Source: Liolophura sinensis (Eukaryota > Mollusca > Polyplacophora > Chitonida > Chitonidae). From it: 64,000 nt of DNA. The stretch is taken from positions 36,414,108-36,478,107 of the forward strand of contig NC_088304.1 in the NCBI RefSeq assembly GCF_032854445.1, in the 5' to 3' direction. The notes under the pieces are model-generated. The model had not been told where the DNA came from and made no database searches. It saw nothing but the letters and a program-made list of their open reading frames with translations. Within the stretch, counting starts at the first letter, position 1; every line of letters begins with the position of its first letter. Below are positions 46,404-60,696 of this stretch, piece by piece. A program made the position numbers and the translations under genes.

Positions 46404-49400
46404 TAACTCTTACAAGCATGTTACCTGCTAGTCAAACTTATGTTTTCTATCCAAGAACTGTAACTGTTAAATGGACATTGTAATACTTGTGAATTGTTAC
46501 TGCTTTCAGAAAATAACAGGAAATATTGCAGGATAGTCCACATTTTTTGCACATGATAATTAGCAAGCTTTTATTTTCATTTTTATTCCATCTTCTAATG
46601 TAATGTTGACAAGCGATTTCTTCCGCCCATAAAACAACCATTTAAAGTGGTGTGGTCTTTATTTGCAGGGAGGCATATATACTGATTTGATAACTGTTTA
46701 TACAAAATACATGTATGTGTTATAATGAGGGTAATGATAAAGGAACCTTGTAGTGAGGTATTACTGATTCTGAATTTATGATGATAATATATAAATGTAA
46801 TGCATGTATTGTCATACTAAATGCTGTCTGCGATGAAAACACATTGAGCATGGGTAACTTGTATGCTCAAGGCAAGATACATCTGTGCTTTCCTCTGGAG
46901 AATGTTTGTTTTTTTTACTCCCAAAATGTGGATGTACTTGTAGTTTTCTACTTAGTTTGTAGTGATAATGTGTATGGTGGTGATATCTTTGACACTGGTT
47001 AGCTCAATGTTCCACAGTTGTTCCTTAGATTACACTGCATAATTCTACCTCTTCATGTACTTAGCAAAATATTCATGTGTGCATCCATTCCGAACACAGC
47101 CCAGTTTCTTTTAAATTTTTCAGATGTCCATGTAGTAGAGACACAAATCTGAGGTGCTAGAGTTGTTTTTTTGTATTGAATTGTTTGCTTTAGTTTAATG
47201 AAGAGCAGTCTGTATTTATGTTTATTTACATGTATATGTACGCATATATTCACATGATTCTTCGCAGCATTTCTTTTTTTTTTAATGTTGGATGTCCGTC
47301 CATTGCTGTTTAAACCAGCTATTGCTTGTTCACGTATAATACTGTAGGTTTGAGAGACAAAAATAATAAATGTTCCGTGCTATAATTGTGAATGTATTTT
47401 TCTGTCGCTTACTGTTTTAAAAGAAAACTAAAGTAACATTGTCAGTACATATTTCTAACGGTCCATCTAAGAGTTTTGCTTGCTTGCCTATGGAATATGT
47501 GTAATATGTATAATATGCTAGTTGGAACATGTGGTTCTGAAGTACAATCACTTGTGACTACCTATACATGTGTACCTGTATGAATGGTGCATTATTTAAT
47601 GTCATACATTCTTGAGACATCTGTCACTCCAAAACTCCCTTTCTATGTTTAAGCAAGCCCTGACTGTAATGTATTTTACAGAGAGGAATTGTTTTTCATG
47701 ATGAATGATGAACCGTGTTGGTTGGTACAATGAATCATACTCTTCACCACACTGGCTGTTTTTTTTTTTGTTTTTTTTTTTTTTGTTTTTTTTTTTTTGT
47801 TTTTTTTTTTTAAACCTACTTGCAGTTGAGGTTAGTCTCATCTTTAAACCTGACGAGACACTGAACTGCAGGTGTATAAGGTTGATACCATCTAGTTCAA
47901 TGTGGTGCATGTGGCTGTGTGAACATCTCAGGTGATAACTGCACAGTCAGTGGCATTTTAAGATACTGTGGTGTGTGTGCTAGTTATAGCTCAATGGACA
48001 CTTCACCCAAGAATAACAGTCAGAAGTAGCTCAGTTATTTTTACACCCTTAATGCTTTTTGCACACAAATGCATATAGAAAATACATTGTAACATTTTAT
48101 ACCAATACTATTTATAACATTCACTTATTGTTTAAATACTTTTGCATTATTATTTTACTCTGTTTGTATTAAAGAATACCAGCTTCTTTATCTGAAAGAA
48201 GTTGGCAATCCGTCCACTTTTCAAACGCCACATTGAGAACTTCACTTATGCATTTTGAAGTTTTTTTGTGTTAGATATATTTAAGCATCTAGGTACAAAT
48301 ATCTCCTGCAAGCGTTGAAGACATGTTAATATATGACTTTATTTAATTATGGGAGTAGGTATTTACCTATCAGTTTATAGGTGTACATGTAAGTAGAATA
48401 AAGTGTAGATATACCTGTTTACCCTAATTCCTCAACCTTTTCGTATATAGAAGAGGAACTTTGAGTGCAGTTTATGCACCTATTTGATTTTGCAGACAAA
48501 ACTATATTGGTTAGGTTAGCCAATTTCAGGGCTTCACAAAAAGTATAATTTTCACAGAATAATGCCCTCAGAATTTGCTGAAATAAACACCTTGTGAACA
48601 TGCGAAAAGGTTGAAGAATCACAGTAGGTGAGACATAGGCTGTACATGTACTTTTAACCTATTCACTTAGTATGTCATAGTTTTCATACATTCTCCATTT
48701 CAATGTGTTAAGTTATTTCTCTTAGCCTGACTGAATATAATACATATTTTAATGTTGAATTATATGCGTCATATGAACATGAATCCTATGGATGGTTTTG
48801 CGGGTACATACTCAGTGCACATGTGTCTGGTACAACATACAAGTACACAACATATAACAGAAAAACTCCCCCTTTATGTGATCTTTGTTGAAGATTGGTA
48901 GATGTAGGGATCGCAGCTCTTTGTGTCGAAGTGAGAAAATGTGAATATGCTATGACATTTTGTAGCAATTTGTCTCAATCTGAAAAAAAAGTGTGGAAAA
49001 TGCAAAACTGAAGTTACCAATACGTCTTGGAAACTTTCTGTTTTCATATGGGGTTGTTTGTAGTGGTTTTTTCATATCTGCTGTATGTTGGCCTCCTCGG
49101 GATAAATAAACTTGTATGATGTCACAGAGCCATCCAGACATGCATGCAGCTGAAACACATGTCGCCTTAAAGCGTGTCAAGATTATTCGTGGTTTTGCCT
49201 GGTGTAACTTGTGACAAAGTGAGACAAGTGTAACAAAGGTGTGACAAAAATATGACTAAAACAGAAAACTGTTATATTAAAAAATGTTTTATGCAAAAAA
49301 ATGTCAGTTGACAATTTGATCCTGTGATCTCTGATAATGCCATTATTATTTAATGTGACATCTGTGAGAAAACCGGAGTTTGATCAGCTGGTAAATCTGT

Positions 49401-50053
49401 CAGGATCTTGCCACCTTGAAATCGATCAAATGGCTTGCCCGTGAAGGTTACTTTCCATTGTTACCATAGTTACAGAGGAATTCTCTGACAAAAAAATTCA
49501 CATTTAGATTTTGAGTGCAAAGTTGAAAGTAAAAAAGTCTGCATTCCAAAGGCTCCACTACATGCAATGTTCTTTCCACTCAATTCGGCAAAATTAAAAC
49601 AGGACTGTTAGTTACGAGTAATGGTCTTAATGTCACATGTAATGGTCTTAATGACACATTTATTTCAAAGACAGCATGAATGTTTCATCAGTTCAGTATG
49701 ATGTTAATTTGTTGAAACACCCGGCTTTTTATTCTAAATCCTTCATCCGCTTTTGAACAATTGGACCCTGTATCAGTAGCGTGCGGGTTATGATGGCACA
49801 GACATACAGTAACTCTTACAGTGTGGATCCCTAGCACTCAAATTGTAAGGAGATAGATGTGCAAAACTAATATAGCCCAGTTCTCATTCGTCCATTACCA
49901 AACCAGACCACATACCTAATTAATGGAAATGTCATTAAGGAAATGTGTTTATTAAAATATATCAATTGATAATTATTGTCTTGTTTTATGTAACATGGTA
50001 TGATGTTCAGTTGCATATTGGTTGACATGGATTCTGACTGGTTAAGTGATATA

Positions 50054-50402
50054 GTGAGTGAATGAGTGATTGGGGTTTAACGCCGTGCTCAACAATTTTT
50101 CAGTCATATGACGACGAAGGAGTCCTTACGGTGTATGTAATGTACTTCCTTGTTGCAGGACGGATTTCCACCGCTCTTTTATCTAGTGCTGCTTCACTGA
50201 GACGACTTACCGAAGGCAGGTAAGCTACCATTAATCTGATACGGGTCCACCAGTTGTTGAACTATCCCCTCCATTCTGGAGCCAAGTGAGGAAGCCACAA
50301 CTTCCTCTTTTAAAGTCTTAGGTGTGACTCGACCCAGGATTGAGCCTGGATCTACCGGTCCCGAAGAGGACGCTCTGTCAACTGTGCTATCCGGGTCGGT
50401 GC
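50054..50402 (-). mobile_element. tRNA-derived SINE, copy 2
   Basis: Counterpart of 13171-13519 with the same flanking TAAGTGATATA direct repeats. It shares the insertion site, so it was present before the two copies separated. Confidence 0.85.
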
Positions 50403-50699
50403 TAAGTGATATAAAGTGCAGGTTTATTTTGTAGGAGACCACGGAAAATTAATCGGTGGCGCCGTGTGTTCCCAGGCTTTGTTGTGGCTTCATGTTAGAA
50501 GTCTTGTCAGAAATTTAGCGACGAGTGGTGGTGTCCAACGGGTTTCTAATTCGAGGCTAAGACAAGAATAATGTACTCTGCTGTGGAAAGCACTGATGAA
50601 ATGAAGAAATTGTCGATCCAGGGCAATGAAACAATGCGTTCATTTGATTTCAGGCACGTGTCTGTTATTCACAGTATTCTAAATCATGACAGAGATGTT

Positions 50700-50759
50700 G
50701 GGCCGACCAGCATTATTTTGGAAGAAAACCGGGCGAGCCCAGGGGAATCTCACGACGGC
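50700..50759 (+). repeat. SINE core fragment, copy 2
   Basis: Counterpart of 13817-13876, same sequence. Confidence 0.6.
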
Positions 50760-52300
50760 TGAGTTCTTAATGGTGTTCTATCAATGAAATGTGTGTAAAA
50801 GTACTAAACATGCTGTCAACGTCTACACTTAAATTTAATCAGCAGCTCATGAAATGCGATTAGAGAACACACGACTAAACTTAAATATAAAGTCTAAATA
50901 ACAAATTTAGTTTAAATCGTCGGTGAGGGGTATGTTCATCTGTCCGACTCAGTGGTTCGCTCAGGCGGAAACCGAAGTGAAGCGAAATAATCTCGCGACC
51001 TAATATATTCAAATACACACCAGAGCACCTGATTTTCAGTTTAACTTGACAGTAATTCACGTCGAAATGCAGGATTTCCCTTCACATGAATAGCTAACCC
51101 CATGTTTCAAATATAAATCTGTTGCCGCTGAATGCTTGACTGCTTCTCGCTATGCTGTTTAAAACATAGTCTATTGGCATTATAATTAGTTTCGACTTAT
51201 TACGTCATATAGTGTATTACCGAACAATGACACGGGTGGCGCTTATCCTAAAGTCATCGCGAACAGCTAAATGACCGCTCGTCTGCTCCTGATTTACCGC
51301 TCAGATAGACTTTTAGCTGTCCGCGGACATGCAACAGTGTGCCTCCCACGGCTAAATCGGGTATAATTTATTAAATATGAAATAAATAACTTATTTTTGG
51401 CCTTCTATAATAAATGTCAAAGAAGACGAAATCAGTTGGGTACCTGTTGAAGGTACCGTTATTACAAAATCTCCTTATTTCTTGTGTCACCCAACGCTAA
51501 TCAGCTTGCCGATTAAGCTGTTGGCTGAACGCCACTGTACATCCCAGATTTCATCCATACTTGCATGCATAACTCTCACAAAACAAGTAGATTGTACCGA
51601 TATATAGCCTATATGAAGGATAATAGAAAATATCACACACTAATTATTAGATAGTACGATATTCCTTTCTACTAAAGAAAAACGACACAAAAGGGTAGAC
51701 AGTAAAAGTTAAATTTCGTTCCCCAGCTATGTTATTAAGATATTGGTAGATGCTCATGTATGTTAACATAGTTTAATCCTCAGAAGGGAAAAAAATAACG
51801 AAACCATACAAGAATTTTAGCCAAAATAGTTTGCAACCCACAATTTTGTTATTCTATTTATTCCATGCTATGCACGGTGGGATGGGTGAACAAGAGACTG
51901 AAACAAGCACACCAAATGCTGTGCCCAGTGTCAGTTTAGCACTTAAAGACGACACATGTGCATAAGTGTACCATTGTTATATCAGTTTCGATTTGTTGAA
52001 ACCAGTTTGGCTGTCTCTGTTGTTTTTGTATTAGGTCAACTGAGGTCAGTTGATAATTGCGTGTGGCTCTCCTTGAGTGGAGTCCCTCTACAAACCTTCC
52101 CCCTTTTTCACACATAAGTTCACCTTGACCGTCTTCTCAATGGGTAACTTTTTTATTGAAAACGTGTTACGCAAAAGACGTCCCTCTTGCACTTCACCGA
52201 TAAGACCTACCAATAAACGATACGATTTGTAATGGAAGGGTAAAAACACTGCAGACGTGCCTCGAAATTCTCGAGTCATAATCAGGAAAAGAACGAAAGG

Positions 52301-52755
52301 TCATAACTTCGTGATTTGAATCCAGCGACCAACAGTGAAGTCGGATTCACCTCCTATTCCATTGTTGGAAACTTGCAGGCCTACTATTCCACAGTTGTTG
52401 TCTGTGTGGTTAACTGTCCTGTCCGTTACAAGGGCGATACCTGGTGACGCCTTCTTTTTTCCCATTAACGCTTGCGGACCGGCAGAATCGTCGACCTTTC
52501 TGGGCAAACCTGAACACTCACGGACATTCACGGAAGTCGTCCCGAACTCAGGATCCCCACTGTGATTGACAGGTGTCGCTACCATGCACAGCAATGTGTT
52601 ATTGACCGTTTCGTAAATCATTCGCTGACGACGCATAAACTCTTTATGCCGGCGGTAGAGACAAAAGTCCACACAGAAAACCAGAATGAAGAGGAAAACG
52701 ATAGGGAGCATAATGATGAGCACTAAAGGTAGCTTCCAGGATACACACCCGTTAC
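52301..52755 (-). CDS. Transmembrane-tail terminal exon, paralogue 1, second copy
   Basis: Counterpart of 15418-15872, with the same phase-1 acceptor and stop and the polyadenylation context TTTTCAATAAAA downstream. One residue differs (A instead of V after MGKKK). Frame and transmembrane helix are intact, so neither copy looks like a pseudogene. The gene family is not recognised. Confidence 0.7.
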
Positions 52756-53084
52756 CTGAAGAGAAGCAAAAAAAAAAGGACTGTTTGATTGATTCATTAA
52801 ATGATTGTTCGATATTTATATATTTATTAATTTCTTATTTATTGGTTGCTTGATTTTATTTCGATTGACCATCCGATCGATCGCTCGATTTATATAATTC
52901 GTGATTTTATTCCACTGAATGCCTTATGCAAAAAAAACCAGAAAGCGTCTTTGTACTACAGAATTTATACATTATAAGCTTAATGTATGGGCTTTTATTA
53001 TTATTTTCATTGATATCATGGCGGTAACATTCATTGCGCATGTGAAGAAAACCGAATTGCGGGTTTAACAGGCTACATGCATAG

Positions 53085-54120
53085 GTATGTGATTAACTAT
53101 TCATTTGCCACTTGGGTATGTGATTAACTATTCATTTACCACTTTGGTGTGTGATTAACTATTCATTTGCTACTTGGGTGTGTGATTAACTATTCATTTG
53201 CCACTTGGGTGTGTGATTAACTATTCATTTGCCACATGGGTGTGTGATGAGCTATTCATTTGCCACTTGGGTGTGTGATTAACTATTCATTTGTCACTTG
53301 GATATGTGATTAACTATTCATTTGTCACTTGGATATGTGATTAACTATTCATTTGCTACTTGGGTGTGTGATTAACTATTCATTTGCCACTTAGGTGTGT
53401 GATTAACTATTCATTTGCCACCTGGGTATGTGATTAACTATTCATTTGCCACCTGGGTATGTGATTAACTATTAAATTGAAACTTGGGTATGTAATTAAC
53501 TATTCATTTGCCACTTGGGTGTGTGATTAACTATTCATTTGCCACATGGGTGTGTGATGAGCTATTCATTTGCCACTTGGGTGTGTGATTAAATATTCAT
53601 TTGTCACTTGGATATGTGATTAACTATTCATTTGTCACTTGGATATGTGATTAACTATTCATTTGCTACCTGGGTGTGTGATTAACTATTCATTTGCCAC
53701 TTAGGTGTGTGATTAACTATTCATTTGCCACCTGGGTATGTGATTAACTATTCATTTGAAACTTGGGTATGTAATTAACTATTCATTTGCCACTTAGGTG
53801 TGTGATTGAATATTCATTTGCCATTTAGGTGTGTGATTAACTATTCATTTGCCACTTGGGTGTGTGATTAACTATTCATTTGCCACTTAGGTGTGTGATA
53901 AACTACTTAGGTGTGTGATTAACTATTCATTTCCCACCTGGGTGTGTGATTAACTATTCATTTGCCACTTAGGTGTGTGATTAACTATTCATTTGCCACT
54001 TGGGTGTGTGATTAAATATTCATTTGTCACTTGGATATGTGATTAACTATTCATTTTCCACTTAGGTGTGTGATTAACTATTCATTTGCCACCTGGGTAT
54101 GTGATTAACTATTCATCTGC
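53085..54120 (+). repeat. 31-bp satellite, forward monomers, copy 2
   Basis: About 33-34 monomers, roughly two fewer than copy 1. Confidence 0.93.
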
Positions 54121-56059
54121 CACCTGTGTATGTGGTTGAATAATCATCTGCTACCTGGTACATAGGTGGCTGTTCATCTGCCACCTGTGTATCTGGTTGA
54201 ATAATCATCTGCTACATAGGTACATTGGTGGCTGCTCATCTGCCACCTGTGTATGTGATTGACTCTTCGTCTGCTACATGGGTACATTGGTGACTGCTTA
54301 TCTGTCACCTGTGTATGTGATTGAATAATCATCTGCTACCTGGTACATTGGTGGCTGCTCCTCTGCCAACTGTGTATGTGGTTGAATAATCATCTGCTAC
54401 ATGGGTACATTGGTGGCTGCTCATCTGCCACCTGTGTATGTGGTTGAATAATCATCTGCTACCTGGGTACATCGGTGGCTGCTCATCTGCCACCTGTGTA
54501 TGTGGTTGAGTAATCATCTGCTACCTGGGTACATTGGTGGCTGCTCATCTGCCACCTGTGTATGTGGTTGAATAATCATCTGCTACCTGGGTACATTGGT
54601 GGCTGCTCATCTGCCACCTGTGTATGTGGTTGGGTAATCATCTGCTACATGGGTACATTGGTGGCTGCTCATCTGCCACCTGTGTATGTGGTTGAGTAAT
54701 CATCTGCTACCTAGGTACATTGGTGGCTGCTCATCTGCCACCTGTGTATGTGGTTGAGTAATCATCTGCTACCTGGGTACATTGGTGGCTGCTCATCTGC
54801 CATCTGTGTATGTGGTTGAATAATCACCTGCTACCTGGGTACATTGGTGGCTGCTCATCTGCCACCTGTGTATGTGGTTGGGTAATCATCTGCTACATGG
54901 GTACATTGCTGGCTGTTCATCTGCCGCCTGTGTATGTGGTTGAATAATCATCTGCTACATAGGTACATTGGTGGCTGCTCATCTGCCACCTGTGTATGTG
55001 GTTGAATAATCATCTGCTACATGGGTACATTGGTGGCTGCTCATCTGCCATCTGTGTATGTGGTTGAATAATCACCTGCTACCTGGGTACATTGGTGGCT
55101 GCTCATCTGCCACCTGTGTATGTGGTTGGGTAATCATCTGCTACATGGGTACATTGCTGGCTGTTCATCTGCCGCCTGTGTATGTGGTTGAATAATCATC
55201 TGCTACATAGGTACATTGGTGGCTGCTCATCTGCCACCTGTGTATGTGGTTGAATAATCATCTGCTACATGGGTACATTGGTGGCTGCTCATCTGCCACC
55301 TGTGTATGTGATTGAATAATCATCTGCTACCTGGGTACATTGGTGGCTGTTCATCTGCCGCCTGTGTATGTGGTTGAATAATCATCTGCTACCTAGGTAC
55401 ATTGGTGGTTGTTCATCTGCCACCTGCGTATGTGGTTGAATAATCATCTGCTACATGGGTACATTGGTGGCTGCTCATCTGCCACCTGTGTATGTGATTG
55501 AATAATCATCTGCTACCTGGGTACATTGGTGGCTGTTCATCTGCCACCTGTGTATGTGGTTGAATAATCATCTCCTACCTAGGTACATTGGTGGCTATTC
55601 ATCTGCCACCTGTGTATGTGGTTGATTCTTCATCTGCTACATGGGTACATTGGTGGCTGCTCATCTGCCACCTGTGTATGTGGTTGATTTTTCATGTGCT
55701 ACATGGGTACATTGGTGACTGCTCATCTGCCATCTGTGCATGTCGTTGATTTTTCATCTGCTACCTGGGTACATTGGTGGTTGTTCATCTGCCATCTGTG
55801 TATGTGGTTGAATAATCATCTACTACCTGGGTACATTGGTGGTTGTTCATCTGCCACCTGTGTATGTGGTTGGGTAATCATCTCCTACATGGGTACATTG
55901 GTGGCTGCTCATCTGCCACCTGTGTATGTGGTTGAGTCATCATCTGCTACCTGGGTACATTGGTGGCTGCTCATCTGCCACCTGTGTATGTGGTTGAATA
56001 ATCATCTGCTACCTGGGTACATCGGTGGCTGCTCATCTGCCACCTGTGTCTGTGGTTGA
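54121..56059 (+). repeat. 62-bp higher-order repeat, copy 2
   Basis: About 31 dimeric units against about 26 in copy 1. The order of variant units also differs from copy 1 in the first half, so whole units have been gained or rearranged. Confidence 0.93.
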
Positions 56060-56154
56060 TGATTCATTTAGAACTTGGGTACATGGCTGTCTGTTCATTT
56101 GCTGCCTCAGTATGTGCTTAACTGATCGTTGCTCTATGGCGATGTGGTTACCGC

Positions 56155-59100
56155 CTGTACCCAGGTAGCACGTTAACAGTTAACCAGATACCCAAGTAGG
56201 AAAAGAACCATCAACCACATACCCAGGTAGCAGATGAACAGTCGACACATACACAGGTAGTAAACGGACGATTAACCACACACGCAAGCAGCAAAAGAAC
56301 AATTACCTACGTACTCAGTTCTCAAAAAAGCCAATACCCAGGTTGTACGTGGGCGATTACCACACACTCAAGTAGCAAATGAACAATTACCCACATAGTC
56401 AGGTGACAAATGAACAGTTACCCACATAGTCAAGTGACAAATGAACAGTTATCTGCATAGTCAGGTGACAAATGAACAGTTACCCGCATAGTCAGGTGAC
56501 AAATGAACAGTTACCGCAGAGTCAAGTGACAAATGAACAGTTATCCACATAGTTAGTTGACAAATGAACTGCTACCCACATAGTCAGGTAACAAATGAAC
56601 AGTTACCCACATAGTCAAGTGACAAATGAACAGTTACCCACATAGTCAGGTGACAAATGAACAGTTATCCACATAGTCAGGTGACAAATGAACAGTTATT
56701 TACGTAGTCAGGTGACAAATAAACAGTTATCCACATAGCCAAGTGACAAATGAACAGTTATCCACATAGTCAGGTAACAAATGAACAGTTATCCACATAG
56801 TCAGGTGACAAATGAACAGTTATTTACAAAGTCAGGTGACAAATGAACAGTTATCCACAGAGTCAGGTGACAAATAAACAGTTACCCACATAGTCAAGTG
56901 ACAAATAAACAGTTACCCACATAGTCAGGTAACAAAGGAACAGTTATCCACATAGTCAGGTGACAAATGAACAGTTACCCACCCAGCCAGGTGAGAAATG
57001 AACAGTTATTTACATAGTCAGGTGACAAATGAAGAGTTATCCACAGTCAGGTGACAAATAAACAGTTATTCACATAGTCAGGTGACAAATGAACAGTTAT
57101 CCACATAGTCAGGTAACAAATGAACAGTTACCCACATAGTCAGGTGACAAATGAACAGTTACCCGCATAGTCAAGTGACAAATGAACAGTTACCCACATA
57201 GTCAGGTGACAAATGAACTGGTATCTACATAGTCAGGTGACAAATGAACAGTTACCCACATAGTCAGGTGACAAATGAACAGTTACCCACATAGTCAGGT
57301 AACAAATGAACAGTTACCCACATAGTCAAGTGAGAAATGAACAGTTATCTGCATAGTCAGGTGACAAATGAACAGCTACCCACACTGTCAGGTGACAAAT
57401 GAACAGTTATCCACATAGTTAGGTGACAAATGAACAGCTACCCTCATTGTCAGGTGACAAATGAACAGTTATCCACATAGTTAGGTGACAAATGAACAGC
57501 TACCCTCATTGTCAGGTGACAAATGAACAGTTATCCACATAGTCAGGTGACAAATGAACAGTTATCCACAGTCAGGTGACAAATAAACAGTTATTCACAT
57601 AGTCAGGTGACAAATGAACAGTTATCCACATAGTCAGGTAACAAATGAACAGTTACCCACCCAGTTAGGTGACAAATGAACAGTTACCCGCATAGTTAGG
57701 TGACAAATGAAGAGCTACCCACATAGTCAAGTGAGAAATGAACAGTTATCCACATAGCCAAGTAACAAATGAACAGTTATCCACATAGTCAGGTGACAAA
57801 TGAAGAGCTACCCACATAGTCAAGTGAGAAATGAACAGTTATCCACATAGCCAGGTGACAAATGAACAGTTATCCACATAGTTAGGTGACAAATGAACAG
57901 CTACCCACACTGTCAGGTGACAAATGAACAGTTATCCACATAGTCAGGTAACAAATGAACAGTTATCCACATAGTCAGGTGACAAATGAACAGTTATTTA
58001 CAAAGTCAGGTGACAAATGAACAGTTATCCACAGAGTCAGGTGACAAATAAACAGTTACCCACATAGTCAAGTGACAAATAAACAGTTACCCACATAGTC
58101 AGGTAACAAAGGAACAGTTATCCACATATTCAGGTGACAAATGAAGAGCTACCCACATAGTCAAGTGAGAAATGAACAGTTACCCACATAGTCAGGTAAC
58201 AAATGAACAGTTACCACAAAGTCAGGTGACAAATGAACAGTTACCAACATAGTTTAGTGAGAAATGAACAGTTACCAACATAGTCAGGTGACAAATGAAC
58301 AGTTACCCACATAGTCAGGTAACAAATGAACAGTTATCCACATAGTCAGGTGACAAATGAACAGTTACCACAAAGTCAGGTGACAAATGAACAGCTACCC
58401 AGATAGTCAAGTGAGAAATGAACAGTTATCCACATAGTCAGGTAACAAATGAACATTTACCCACATAGTCAGGTGACAAATGAACAGTTATCCACAGAGT
58501 CAAGTGACAAATGAACAGTTATCCACATAGTCAGGTAACAAATGAACAGTTATCCACATAGTCAGGTAACAAATGAACATTTACCCACATAGTTAGGTGA
58601 CAAATGAACAGCTACCCACATTGTCAGGTGACAAATGAACAGTTATCCACATAGTCAGGTAACAAATGAACATTTACCCACATAGTCAGGTGACAAATGA
58701 ACAGTTATCCACAGAGTCAAGTGACAAATGAACAGTTACCCACATAGTCAGGTGACAAATGAACAGTTACCCACATTGTCAGGTGACAAATGAACAGTTA
58801 CCCACATAGTCAGGTGACAAATGAACAGTTATTTACATAGTCAAGTGACAAATGAACAGTTAACCACACAGTCAAGTGACAAATGAACCGTTACCAACAT
58901 AGTCAGGTGACAAATGAATAGTTACCCACATAGTCAAGTGAGAAATGAACAGTTATCCACATAGTTAGGTGACAAATGAACAGCTACCCACACTGTCAGG
59001 TGACAAATGAACAGTTATCCTCATTGTCAGGTAACAAATGAACAGTTACCCACATAGTCAGGTGACAAATGAACAGTTACCCGCATAGTCAAGCGACAAA

Positions 59101-59771
59101 TGAACAGTTACCCACCCAGTTAGGTGAGAAATGAACTGGTATCCACATAGTCAGGTGACAAATGAACAGTTATCCACATAGTCAGGTAACGAATGAACAG
59201 TTACCCACATAGTCAGGTAACAAATGAACAGTTACCCACATAGTCAGGTGACAAATGAACAGTTACCCGCATAGTCAAGCGACAAATGAACAGTTACCCA
59301 CCCAGTTAGGTGAGAAATGAACAGTTACCCGCATAGTCAAGTGACAAATGAACAGTTACCCACATAGTCAGGTGACAAATGAACAGTTACCCGCATAGTC
59401 AAGTGACAAATGAACAGTTATCTGCATAGTCAGGTGACAAATGAACATTTACCCACATAGTCAGGTGACAAATGAATAGTTACCCACATAGTCAAGTGAG
59501 AAATGAACAGTTATCCACATAGTTAGGTGACAAATGAACAGCTACCCACACTGTCAGGTGACAAATGAACAGTTATCCACATAGTCAGGTGACAAATGAA
59601 CATTTACCCACATAGTCAGGTGACAAATGAACAGTTATCCACATAGCCAGGTGACAAATGAACAGTTACCCACATACTCAGTTGACAAATGAACAGCTAC
59701 CCACACAGTCAAGTGACAAATGAAGAGTTTGTCACATAGTGAGGTTACAAATGAACTGTTACGCACATACC
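56155..59771 (-). repeat. 31-bp satellite, inverted arm, copy 2
   Basis: About 110 monomers. It is about 556 bp longer than the arm in copy 1, close to eighteen 31-bp units. The orientation switch near 56110-56155 has the same sequence as copy 1. Confidence 0.93.
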
Positions 59772-60565
59772 CAGGTTGATTACCAGTTGTAGTCCGGTGT
59801 GTTCTGATGCGTTGCAGCTGTCCATGTCCTATAGCCGACAACCATCCGGACCAAAGTTTCCTCCCTTCCTTGGCTTAAATGAGACTTTTTCCTCTTTGAA
59901 CGGTGGTTGACCAATGTGATATGTAGAATCTGAAGTCCGGGAAAATGCCTACCGCCACAATCAATAGACCTTAACGGTGACATAATCAGAAAGGCCCAGT
60001 TAGCCAGGGTGTTGGCACCAAATATACTTGTGAACTTTCGCAGAAGTGCATGTCGATACTTGTCGCCAATTTCCGTAAGTAGAGCGCCTTAACTAATTTC
60101 TTTATCAGCCATATTGGTTCACAATCAGCTTAAACGAAAAAGAAGATCTGTTCTTGAATACGGTATATATTTGGTAAAACAAACGAGTTAAAATGAAAGT
60201 GCCACCAAATACCTTCTTTTTTATACTGGTAATGAGAAAAAATGTAGAACTATCGTCACTTTGTTAAGATTTTAGTTTTATGGGCAACTCGCTGTATTAG
60301 TCAGAAATGAAAAGTCAGAAAACTGTAAATGACGTTAGCATTCATCACACATGTTGAATGTGAGAGTTCGATCCTAGGTAATGTCACTTAATTTGAAGAA
60401 TTTTTAGACAAATAACACCCATTATTCTTATTCAGGTGGCCAGGGTGTGTTTGACCAGCAACATCATCGTCGTCGCTGCTCTGGTTTTACCCTGTATGCT
60501 CTGTGTCCTTTATTAATGTATAGCCTCATAAACCAGTCATGAGAATACAGAACAGTTATAGAATA

Positions 60566-60696
60566 AAACCCTAACTAAGGTAAACTGACAATTGAGTCAC
60601 ATTTCACGGTTAAGTGTGACCATTTGTCAGCTATCACATTGTCTTTACTCTCTATGTCTGTTTTACTCTCTATGCTGTAAGTCATTTACATTATCT
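60566..60696. repeat. Dispersed ~150-bp repeat, copy 2
   Basis: Counterpart of the repeat near 22880-23010 (CCCTAACTAAGGTAAACTGA, then CACATTTCACGGTTAAGTGT). Confidence 0.45.
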
